Assembly (NCBI GenBank): GCA_046296415.1
Contig: JBKBLN010000002.1
Span: forward strand, 186,001-250,000
From: CAYNRA01 sp046296415
GTDB lineage: Bacteria > Bacteroidota > Bacteroidia > Cytophagales > Spirosomataceae
Direction of reading: 5' to 3'
DNA length: 64,000 nt
Shown here: positions 8,574-15,931 of the stretch, piece by piece
Layout of the letters: every line of letters starts with the position of its first letter
Position numbering within the stretch: position 1 is the first letter of the stretch
Program-made: the position numbers and the translations under genes
The notes under the pieces: generated by a model
Told to the model about the DNA's origin: nothing
Database searches by the model: none
The model's input: only the letters and a program-made list of their open reading frames with translations

Positions 8574-9655
8574 TCAATAATAAAGCAGAAAAAGAAGGAA
8601 TCTGAACTCCCCCATGAACCATATTTTATTTTTAGGATTTAAATAATACCAACCGATTGGAAGTAAAGGTAATGAATGCGTTATATCTGATTTTGTTTCA
8701 TTAACTTGAAAATACGTATAGCCCTCTATATTAGTGGAAATATTCGTAATTTTCTTGAGAGAAAAATTATCAAAATAATAATTTGTTCGACAGGGTAGAG
8801 TACAAGCAACGCTTAAGAGAAAATTACCTGAAGTTGTTGGAATAAGATAAATTACATATTTTATCTTATTGGGGAAAATATTGACTATTCTAGCAAAAGT
8901 TGTACTTAACTTATTACCGATCAAAATTTCAATTGGGAAAGACGTGATATCGGGCATGGGTGTTCCGCATGGACTGAAATCAAAATAGATTGAGAACTTC
9001 AATTCATAGAGCGCATTCGCATCCACAGCAACCGTTTGGCTTAGTTGAAAGAATTTATTCACCGCTGTAAAAGAGCCACCTATCGTATTCACCAATAAAT
9101 AATTACCTACTAAAGCTGAATTAATCGCAGCCGAGGCAACCGTTGCGGTTGTGTCGAAATCCAAGTACATGATGAATCAGTATAATATTCTTTCCTACTT
9201 TTAAATAAAATATTGCCTGATGTAGATCTAAGTAGTGTAGAATCACTATTGAAGTCAAACCGCAAAAAACTTTTAAAATCTGATTTCCCCTTTTCAGATA
9301 AAGCAATGGAATTAATTATATTACCTTGACTACTATTATGAAATGGTACGGATTCCATCATACCATTTTCAACATATTTAAAGTCTGTACTAACATCTAA
9401 AAATGGGGCAAATGATTTAGCATAAGGCAAATTATTAGAATATTTCCACTGGCTTCATGATGACCTGAATGCTTTCCTCAATTAAACAAAATCCCATATC
9501 CGTCAACTCGATGGATTACATTTTTCAAAAAATAATTAAAAATCGAATTGTCGTCAGAATATAAACCAGTACTACGATTAATTCCAACCACCGAGACACC
9601 TTTCAGAGAATACAAAGTGTAATTTGCATGACGATTTCGAATGATATTTTGCTGA
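8574..9655 (-). pseudogene. Frameshifted remnant of a secreted protein
   Basis: At least three minus-strand pieces look like one decayed gene. Around 9480-9650 the reading HANYTLYSLKGVSVVG ... GINRSTGLYSDD is protein-like. At 9430-9170 come FAPFLDVSTDFKYV and FLRFDFNSDSTLLRSTSGNI. A frameshift near 9165-9175 then moves the reading to the frame that runs to 8574 (LDFDTTATVASAAI, LSQTVAVDANALYELKFSIYFDF, NYYFDNFSLKKI). That last part resembles a beta-sandwich carbohydrate-binding or choice-of-anchor module. I do not recognise the family confidently. Low GC and multiple disruptions indicate inactivity. Confidence 0.55.
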
Positions 9656-10312
9656 ATACTTTTAAGTCAGCCCGAGAATTTAGGGGTAGAGGCGCACCAA
9701 TTAACCAAGTCGATCAAAGGACAATTGATTTCCTTGAGACTAGACACGCGATATGATTTCTTTGTGGTCAGCTTTTTTAGTCAGAAACTAATAGGGAAAG
9801 AATTACTGCTTCAAAAGCCATTATCTTTTTTTTCGAAATCGGTTTATGCATTTCAAAGTGCCTATTTTTTTTCGACTTCGATTCAAAATCGTCGCATCCT
9901 AGAACAATGCAAGCTTTTTTACGAAAAGGTTGTCACTTGCCTGGGGTATTTAGAACAAAAGGCTGTTTTGTATGAAGATGTGGTGGTGGGTCAGGTCACA
10001 AGTTATGAAAAGCTTGTCGAAATTGCCTTTAAGCGTCGCATTTTCGATTCCAAGGTTTTTTTCAATCATTTTTTTCTTCATGAAAATCCTGTGGAAAAGT
10101 ATTTCCGCAAAAAGTATGGAAGATCGTTTAAGCAGTATTTTTCGAAGGAAAAATTACAGTATGCGCATCAATTGATTGTCAAAAAAAAATTTACGCTGAA
10201 AGAAACAGCCGAGTATTTAGGATATAAACGAACAAGCTATTTTCTGATTCAACTGCAACGGGAATTTGGGCCGGATATTCTAACTAAAATACGTTCACAC
10301 AGTAAGCAGTGA
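9656..10312 (+). pseudogene. 5'-truncated AraC-like transcription regulator
   Basis: The frame is open from 9656 to the stop ending at 10312 and contains no ATG at all; the earliest plausible start is TTG at 9725. The sequence reads as protein back to 9656 (SQPENLGVEAHQLTKS), so the N-terminal part of the gene has probably been lost at the junction with the neighbouring remnant. The C-terminal 65 residues match the second half of an AraC-type helix-turn-helix: ENPVEKYFRKKYGRSFKQYF, then LKETAEYLGYKRTSYF and LQREFG. The region before it (residues 20-110) is a helical domain of unknown kind. It might still be expressed from TTG, but I regard it as probably non-functional. Confidence 0.55.
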
Positions 10313-10375
10313 GCCCCTGATTGAACAAGTAACTAAGCTAAACTTTGGTGCATTTTGCACATAATCAAGAAAAAA

Positions 10376-10696
10376 ATGAGTAACCACCTATTTTTTAGAA
10401 CGAAAGGAAAATGGATTCGATTGGAGAAAGATGACATCATTTACATTCAAAGCAGTGGCACCCATTGTGTGGCAGTACTGGAGGACCAAAAAGTGATTAT
10501 TCAATCCAAAATCAGTCAATTATCGGAGACGTTGGGGGTAACAGATCAATTCATGCGAGTTCACAAGCAGTTTATCATCAACCTTCGTCATTTGAATCAC
10601 ATTACCCCTTCGGCCATTACACTGGGTTTATACCGATTACCTGTTGGCAAAATGTACCGGGAATCATTGACCCATCGTGTTCTTTCATTGGAGTAA
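10376..10696 (+). CDS. Stand-alone LytTR DNA-binding protein (copy 3)
   Basis: 106 residues from ATG 10376. An upstream TTG at 10355 adds seven residues but is less likely. It is a bare LytTR domain: HLFFRTKGKWIR, DIIYIQSSGTHCVAV, FMRVHKQFIINLRHL, LPVGKMYRESL. It is the third such protein in 6 kb and the most divergent in sequence, with higher GC than the other two. It follows the AraC-like remnant by 63 bases and is followed by a terminator pair, so it could have been co-transcribed with that gene. Confidence 0.85.
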   Translation: MSNHLFFRTKGKWIRLEKDDIIYIQSSGTHCVAVLEDQKVIIQSKISQLSETLGVTDQFMRVHKQFIINLRHLNHITPSAITLGLYRLPVGKMYRESLTHRVLSLE

Positions 10697-10777
10697 AAAA
10701 CATTCTTGAAGTCAACGCGAATTCAGTTTAATGGTGAGTAACCACGAGGCTCAATAAAGAGGAGTCTCGTGTTTGGA

Positions 10778-10810
10778 AAGGTTAGTCTCTTTGAGATTAA
10801 CCTTTTTTTT
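10778..10810 (+). terminator. Intrinsic terminator after LytTR copy 3
   Basis: Stem AAGGTTAGTCTC / GAGATTAACCTT (one G-U pair) with a TTT loop, followed by eight T. A second imperfect hairpin (CACGAGGCTC / GAGTCTCGTG) lies just upstream at 10743-10771. Confidence 0.8.
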
Positions 10811-10826
10811 GAGCATTGAGCTACAT

Positions 10827-11771
10827 CTAGTTGAACCGGCAAGCGTTTGGATCGGACTTCAGATAATAGGATTTGTAGTTTTTGGCTTTGGGGTCCATGC
10901 ATCCGACCAGGTTCAAAAGTTGAATATTCCGGAAATCGATGGGGTGACTTTCGGCTTGTAAGGCGATATAACCTGAGGTAAGTGGAGAACCATCTAAGCT
11001 TTTCCAATGAGCGATGGTTTGAGGTTCCATTTTGGCCAATTCCCATTCGTCTGGATTGACGAATCCTCCTCCAATTTGGGTCTTCATGTAGGTTAGGACT
11101 GTATCCCCTTCAATTACATGATGTACGATGGAATCACCCAAAACAATGGCCTCTGCCGAGACCCACTGGTCACCGTCATAGGTTTTGGAATTGGAATTGA
11201 TGCAATGGGCTGGATTCAGGGCACCTTGCATAAAAGCCTGAGTACCTGGCGAACACAGATTACCCGTTTGGCGTTCGCCGGTACCCAGTCCCCCGAGTAA
11301 TTGCATTTCGAGGGACATAGGAAAAGTTTGATGGAAGTCGAGGCTTTCTGCGGATTGAGAATGGAGCATGATGCCACTATTTCGGACGTTCCATTCAGCC
11401 CCGCCGGGGGTCTGCTTTCCGGTAAAACGATATTGGAATCGAATTCGATAATGGGAATAAGCGGTTTTATAGTAGAGATGGCCATACTTTTCCTCGAAAT
11501 TTTGATACGCATCGTAGCGGATTCTCAGCATCCCTTTTTCGACTTGGAAAGTATTCTTATAATTTTCATTGAGGGGATGGCCGGATATTTTGATATCCCA
11601 ACCGGTGAGGTCTTTTCCATTGAATAAGGTTACCCAATCTTGTTTTTCTTTCTTGGATTGCGCACTTACGGACGAGGGCAATCCACACCATAGCAAGAGA
11701 AAAGGCAAGAAAGACAGTACTTGTTTTGACCCAGAAAGGAGATTGGATCGATTTAGGAGTTTGGAGTCCAT
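10827..11771 (-). CDS. Secreted DUF1080 (3-keto-disaccharide hydrolase type) protein
   Basis: 314 residues from ATG 11771. A longer frame from 11840 begins with a Pro/Phe-rich stretch unlike a signal peptide and is rejected. A basic N-terminus and hydrophobic core ending VSAQ form an export signal. The mature part is a DUF1080 concanavalin-like jelly roll: DWVTLFNGKDLTGWDIK, GMLRIRYDAYQNF, SHYRIRFQYRF, NSGIMLHSQ and SGYIALQAESHPIDFRNIQL. In the family these domains bind or hydrolyse sugars (3-keto-disaccharides) or lipids in the periplasm. The last residues, GCMDPKAKNYKSYYLKSDP, resemble a short Cys-containing domain often appended to secreted Bacteroidota proteins. It is a single-gene unit that looks intact. 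Confidence 0.85.
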   Translation of the reverse strand: MDSKLLNRSNLLSGSKQVLSFLPFLLLWCGLPSSVSAQSKKEKQDWVTLFNGKDLTGWDIKISGHPLNENYKNTFQVEKGMLRIRYDAYQNFEEKYGHLYYKTAYSHYRIRFQYRFTGKQTPGGAEWNVRNSGIMLHSQSAESLDFHQTFPMSLEMQLLGGLGTGERQTGNLCSPGTQAFMQGALNPAHCINSNSKTYDGDQWVSAEAIVLGDSIVHHVIEGDTVLTYMKTQIGGGFVNPDEWELAKMEPQTIAHWKSLDGSPLTSGYIALQAESHPIDFRNIQLLNLVGCMDPKAKNYKSYYLKSDPNACRFN

Positions 11772-11946
11772 GTGGGCAACGTAATTAAATGGGTTCAAAG
11801 GGCTGGATGGAAAGATAGGAGGAAAAGGGGGAAAAATCAAGGAGACGAAGAAGGGTGTTGGGTAAAGAGTACAGGGGAGACAATGCTTTGTTTGTCATTT
11901 CAGCCTCATTTGGACATCGAATGAGGTTGATTTCACTTTTAATTAA

Positions 11947-12387
11947 TGGAGTCAATTCGACAGGTGTATTTCTATTGTGGGACGTCAATTCTCAGCCGGT
12001 AATTTAAACCACGAAATCATGCATATGCTGGGCTTCTACCACGAGCACCAAAGAGCGGATTGGGACAGCTTCGTAAAAATCAACTTTGGAAACGTCAAAA
12101 GAGCTTTTTATTTTGACATGATTCAAGAACCAAACTTGACTGAGTACGACAACGGTTCCATCATGCAATATCCCCGAATAATTGCCAATACCAACTTGGT
12201 CAATGATCCTAAAAAAGATACTATCATTCCTCTAAAATCCTTGGATGTTGAAACAATATTGGGGCAAAGGGGAAGGCTTTCTTCACAAGATATTCAAGGT
12301 ATTAATATACTGTATCCTGAAGTGTCTGGAGTGAGGCCGTTGGCTTTAGAGGCAACTTTGATCGAGATAGAACTTGCGAGTATTTAA
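11947..12387 (+). pseudogene. 5'-truncated astacin-family (M12A) metalloprotease
   Basis: The frame is open from 11947 to a TAA at 12385-12387, and the best start is only GTG 11977. It carries an intact astacin zinc signature, NHEIMHMLGFYHEHQRADWD (HExxHxxGxxH), then the downstream region SIMQYPR (the usual Met-turn context) and LSSQDIQGINILYP, which closes the domain. Upstream codons read CISIVGRQ, matching the segment that precedes the zinc motif in astacins. The signal peptide and the N-terminal half of the catalytic domain are missing, so the gene is cut at about 11945. The last 20 residues after LYPE look like read-through into non-coding DNA. Confidence 0.75.
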
Positions 12388-12488
12388 ATACTGTTGTTTT
12401 TGGCAATTGCTTTGTATTCAATGATTCGAAAACGCACATATTAGATTGGGCTATTTTCAGGTGAGACAATATGTTTGTAAATGAGCTA

Positions 12489-12520
12489 TTGATTACCAAT
12501 TCATTTAAACCCTAAATTTG
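12489..12520 (+). promoter_or_regulatory. Promoter for the NtrC-type regulator
   Basis: TTG (12489-12491) and TAAATTTG (12513-12520) are spaced by 21 bases, a good match to the Bacteroidota housekeeping promoter TTTG-N19-21-TAnnTTTG. Transcription would start near 12526, 18 bases before the TTG start codon. Confidence 0.55.
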
Positions 12521-12543
12521 CATATTAAAACTACTCGAAAATT

Positions 12544-13887
12544 TTGAGAAAAATCTTAATTGTAGATGATGAAGAAAAACTGAGGATCTTGCTGGCAAGA
12601 ATCATCAGCCTAGAAGGTTTTGATGTCCTACAAGCGGGCGATTGTAAAACTGCACTCAAAAAATTCGAGCAACATGAAATTGATGTTATCCTTTGTGATG
12701 TAAAATTGCCTGACGGCAATGGAGTAGAGCTTACAAAAAAAATTAAAGACAAATTTCCAATACCTGAAATTATCCTCTTGACAGCCTATGGAAATATTGC
12801 CGATGGGGTTCAGGCTATCAAAAATGGAGCTTTTGATTACATAACCAAAGGAGATGACAACAACAAAATTATTCCCTTATTATATCGTGCACTAGACAAG
12901 GTTGACCTCGCTAAAAGAGTATTTCAACTTGAAAAGCAATTGGGCAATCGACACTCATTTGATAAGATTATTGGAAAAGCCAAATCATTTCAATTGGCCA
13001 TAAACCTAGCTCAAAAAGTGGCCATTACCGATACGACCGTTTTACTCACCGGTGAGACGGGAACTGGAAAAGAAGTATTTGCCCAAGCCATTCATCAGGC
13101 AAGTCCAAGAAGCAAACAAAACTTTGTAGCCATCAATTGTTCTGCCTTTAGCAAGGAGTTGCTGGAAAATGAAATGTTTGGACACAAAGCTGGCGCATTC
13201 ACTGGAGCCAGCAAAGACCAAAGAGGACTTTTTGAAGAAGCAAACAACGGAACGATTTTCCTAGATGAAATCGGAGAAATGTCATTGGAACTTCAAGCAA
13301 AACTTTTGAGAGTTTTAGAAACAGGAGAATTAATTAGAGTAGGTGAAACCAAGCCGACCAAAATTAACGTTCGTATCATCGCAGCTACTCACCGAGATTT
13401 ACAAGCCGAAATAGAAAAAGGACATTTTAGAGAAGATTTATTTTATCGTATTTCTGCTTTTCAAATCCAATTACCCCCTTTAAGAGAACGAGTGATCGAT
13501 ATTGAGGCCATCACCAATCACTTTATCCATATTTCATCGATCAAAACGAAGAAAAAGATTAAAAGTGTTTCACTTGATTTTTATGAGGTGTTGAAACAAC
13601 ATCACTGGAAAGGCAATATACGTGAATTGAAGAATATCATTGAACGAAGTATTATACTTTGTGATGATGAATTAACGGTTGAGCATCTACCCGTAGAGCT
13701 ACAAAAACTAGATCATTCGACGAATAGAGATAAATTATTATCCGCTTTTGAACTGGCGAGTGCTGAGAAACTTCACATTAAAAAGGTGTTAAATTATACC
13801 AACGGGAATAAAACCAAAACTGCCGAGCTATTGGGCATCGCCCTGACGACCCTATACCGAAAATTGTCGGAATACAAGTTGGATTAA
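12544..13887 (+). CDS. NtrC-family sigma-54 response regulator (kdp-linked)
   Basis: 447 residues starting at TTG 12544; the natural receiver start MRKILIVDDEE begins here and no ATG is available. Domains: receiver (residues 1-118, acidic pair D8/D9, phospho-acceptor D52 in VILCDVKLP), AAA+ sigma-54 activation domain (about 140-370, Walker A GETGTGKE at 170-177, GAFTGA loop at 217, Walker B TIFLDEIGE), and a Fis-type helix-turn-helix at the C-terminus (NGNKTKTAELLGIALTTLYRKL). The GAFTGA loop means it should contact sigma-54 RNA polymerase. It stands directly upstream of the kdp genes, occupying the place of the OmpR-type KdpE of other bacteria, and its partner kinase is probably the one at 20713. 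A terminator separates it from kdp. Confidence 0.92.
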   Translation: MRKILIVDDEEKLRILLARIISLEGFDVLQAGDCKTALKKFEQHEIDVILCDVKLPDGNGVELTKKIKDKFPIPEIILLTAYGNIADGVQAIKNGAFDYITKGDDNNKIIPLLYRALDKVDLAKRVFQLEKQLGNRHSFDKIIGKAKSFQLAINLAQKVAITDTTVLLTGETGTGKEVFAQAIHQASPRSKQNFVAINCSAFSKELLENEMFGHKAGAFTGASKDQRGLFEEANNGTIFLDEIGEMSLELQAKLLRVLETGELIRVGETKPTKINVRIIAATHRDLQAEIEKGHFREDLFYRISAFQIQLPPLRERVIDIEAITNHFIHISSIKTKKKIKSVSLDFYEVLKQHHWKGNIRELKNIIERSIILCDDELTVEHLPVELQKLDHSTNRDKLLSAFELASAEKLHIKKVLNYTNGNKTKTAELLGIALTTLYRKLSEYKLD

Positions 13888-13913
13888 CTGACTCTTTCAA
13901 AATGCTATAATAG

Positions 13914-13940
13914 ACCCTTTCAAAATGAAAGGGTTTTTTG
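13914..13940 (+). terminator. Intrinsic terminator after NtrC regulator
   Basis: Nine-bp stem ACCCTTTCA / TGAAAGGGT with an AAA loop (13914-13934), followed by a T-run. Confidence 0.85.
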
Positions 13941-14003
13941 TTTTTATGCCCTGTCAAAAAAAATTAGTCCATTTATAATCAATGGGTTGCAAGTAATGCT
14001 ATC

Positions 14004-14027
14004 AAATTGGACTTTAAATTGGACTTT
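14004..14027 (+). promoter_or_regulatory. 12-bp perfect tandem repeat upstream of kdp
   Basis: AAATTGGACTTT occurs twice in direct succession (14004-14015, 14016-14027), 20 bases before the first small kdp-operon ORF. It is a candidate activator or operator site. I looked for a sigma-54 -24/-12 element (GG-N10-GC) between 13887 and 14047 and found none with exact spacing; GG at 14021 with GC at 14032 is one base short. Confidence 0.4.
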
Positions 14028-14046
14028 AGATGCCAAATCAAAATGA

Positions 14047-14133
14047 ATGATGATCACAGTATTACTCATCGGAGTCGGCTTCATGCTGTATGGCTTAATG
14101 TTTAAATCCATTCACTGGCTTGAAAAAATCTAA
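14047..14133 (+). CDS. 28-residue membrane peptide at head of kdp operon
   Basis: A small ORF starting at ATG 14047 encodes MMITVLLIGVGFMLYGLMF, then KSIHWLEKI and stop. It is one hydrophobic helix (about residues 3-19) with a short charged tail. It lies four bases before kdpF, in the same orientation and operon. Size and composition suggest a second accessory peptide of the Kdp complex or a leader peptide. It is not KdpF, which follows with its own typical ending. Function is inferred from position only. Confidence 0.6.
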   Translation: MMITVLLIGVGFMLYGLMFKSIHWLEKI

Positions 14134-14137
14134 ATCT

Positions 14138-14215
14138 ATGGCAGCTTTATTTCTTATTGCAATTGCAGTATTTGGCTACATGTGCTACGTATTACTAAAA
14201 CCCGAAAAATTTTAA
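14138..14215 (+). CDS. kdpF: KdpF, small stabilising subunit of K+-ATPase
   Basis: 25 residues: a single transmembrane helix (ALFLIAIAVFGYMCY) ending in the typical KdpF tail YVLLKPEKF. KdpF is a lipid-like stabiliser of the KdpFABC potassium pump in the inner membrane. It sits four bases before the kdpA start at 14220, as expected for an operon. The gene is below normal annotation size limits. Confidence 0.85.
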   Translation: MAALFLIAIAVFGYMCYVLLKPEKF

Positions 14216-14219
14216 ACTC

Positions 14220-15920
14220 ATGAACTCAGAAATACTTGGCATCGTCCTCATGTATTCCATCGTCGTTGTACTGGCCATACCTTTGGGTCGGTATATCGGT
14301 AAAATAATTGAAAATGAACCTACTGGGCTTGACACAGTATTCAATCCGCTTGATGGACTATTCTTTAAGTTAAGCGCTATAGACCCAACCAAGGAAATGA
14401 ATTGGAAACAGCATCTTGTGGCCTTGCTCACCCTAAACGTGGTCTGGTTTGTACTTTCTATGTTGGTGCTTACCAATATGGGTTGGTTACCCCTGAATCC
14501 TGATGGAAATCCTTCCATGAGTGCAGACCTGGCATTCAATACTTCGGTGAGTTTTGTAACCAACACCAACTTGCAACATTACTCAGGTGAATCAGGCTTA
14601 TCCTATTTGGGTCAATTGATGTTGATGCTGTGGCAATTTATCAGTGCAGGTACCGGTATTGCCATATGTGCAGTCGTTTTTCTAGCCATGAAAGAACGGA
14701 CCGCCGAAACCTTGGGTAATTTTTATTTCTTCTTTGTCAGGGCTTGTACCCGAATCTTACTACCGTTGGCTTTGGTGGTGGCTACCCTATTAGCTTTCAA
14801 TGGAACGCCCATGACATTTGAAGGGAAAGATACGGTCACAACATTAGAAGGGGAAGCTCAAGAGATAAGTCGAGGGCCCGTGGCTGCGTTTGTTGCGATC
14901 AAACAACTGGGAACAAATGGTGGAGGTTTTTATGGAACAAATTCTGCCAATCCGATGGAAAACCCAAGCTACTTGACCAACATCGTTGAAACAATTTCCA
15001 TTTTTCTCCTACCCATTGCTCTGGTTTTTGCCATGGGCTATGTACTAAAGAGAAGAAAATTAGCTTTAACCATTTACGGGGTCATGACATTTGGATTTGT
15101 CTTGTTACTGGTTCCATCCCTTTATTTTGAAATGAATGGAAATACGGCTATTTCCCAAATGGGTATACAACAAAACATGGGGAGTATGGAGGGCAAGGAA
15201 GTTCGATTAGGTTCCGCCGCATCTGCCTATTGGGCCATCAATACAACCTGTACAAGTAACGGCTCGGTCAACGCAATGCATGACAGTATGACACCTTTAA
15301 CCGGCATGTTCACCCTGCTCGGCATGATGATTAATTGCTTTTATGGTGGCGTAGGGGTCGGCTTTTTAAACTTTTACATTTTCATCATTCTGTCCGTGTT
15401 CATTAGTGGCTTAATGGTAGGCAGGACACCCGAGTTTTTAGGAAAAAAAATAGAGGCTAAAGAGATGAAAATCGCTATGGTGATTGCTTTGCTTCATCCA
15501 TTTTTAATTTTGGTAGGAACGGCAATTTCAAGTTTTTTATATGCACGGAATCCAAGTGAATACGCAGGTTGGCTCAATAATCCTGGCTTTCATGGTTTCA
15601 GTGAAATGCTTTATGAATTTACTTCCTCAAGTGCAAATAATGGAAGTGGATTTGAGGGCTTGGGCGATAATACACCCTATTGGAATATTGCCTGTGGATT
15701 GGTGATGTTACTTGCGCGATACCTACCCATTATCGGCCCCGTAGCGATCGCAGGAATATTAGCAAGAAAAAAATATATTCCCGAAGGTAATGGAACCCTC
15801 CAAACCGACACGACAACCTTCGGCATAATGATCTTTGCTGTCATTGCCATTGTCGCAGCGTTGTCCTTTTTCCCAGCTTTGACGCTAGGCCCCATTGCCG
15901 AATATTTCTCCATGATTTAA
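14220..15920 (+). CDS. kdpA: KdpA, potassium-binding channel subunit
   Basis: 566 residues with about ten transmembrane helices. It is the K+-selective channel-like subunit of the KdpFABC ATPase. The four selectivity-filter loops characteristic of the family are present: SFVTNTNLQHYSGE (near residue 108), GTNGGGFYGTNSANP (near 230), TCTSNGSVNAMHDSMTP (near 342) and SSANNGSGFEGLGDNTP (near 470). Length matches the family. Translation starts at ATG 14220, directly after kdpF, and kdpB follows after 11 bases. The pump scavenges K+ at micromolar concentrations and is normally induced by K+ limitation. Confidence 0.97.
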   Translation: MNSEILGIVLMYSIVVVLAIPLGRYIGKIIENEPTGLDTVFNPLDGLFFKLSAIDPTKEMNWKQHLVALLTLNVVWFVLSMLVLTNMGWLPLNPDGNPSMSADLAFNTSVSFVTNTNLQHYSGESGLSYLGQLMLMLWQFISAGTGIAICAVVFLAMKERTAETLGNFYFFFVRACTRILLPLALVVATLLAFNGTPMTFEGKDTVTTLEGEAQEISRGPVAAFVAIKQLGTNGGGFYGTNSANPMENPSYLTNIVETISIFLLPIALVFAMGYVLKRRKLALTIYGVMTFGFVLLLVPSLYFEMNGNTAISQMGIQQNMGSMEGKEVRLGSAASAYWAINTTCTSNGSVNAMHDSMTPLTGMFTLLGMMINCFYGGVGVGFLNFYIFIILSVFISGLMVGRTPEFLGKKIEAKEMKIAMVIALLHPFLILVGTAISSFLYARNPSEYAGWLNNPGFHGFSEMLYEFTSSSANNGSGFEGLGDNTPYWNIACGLVMLLARYLPIIGPVAIAGILARKKYIPEGNGTLQTDTTTFGIMIFAVIAIVAALSFFPALTLGPIAEYFSMI

Positions 15921-15931
15921 CAATTAAAAAA

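Noticed and set aside
11772..11840. N-terminal extension of the DUF1080 protein
   Set aside because: The added residues are Pro/Phe-rich and precede a proper signal peptide that starts at 11771.
13888..14046. Sigma-54 promoter upstream of kdp
   Set aside because: No GG-N10-GC pair with correct spacing; the best match is one base short, so I list only the tandem repeat.
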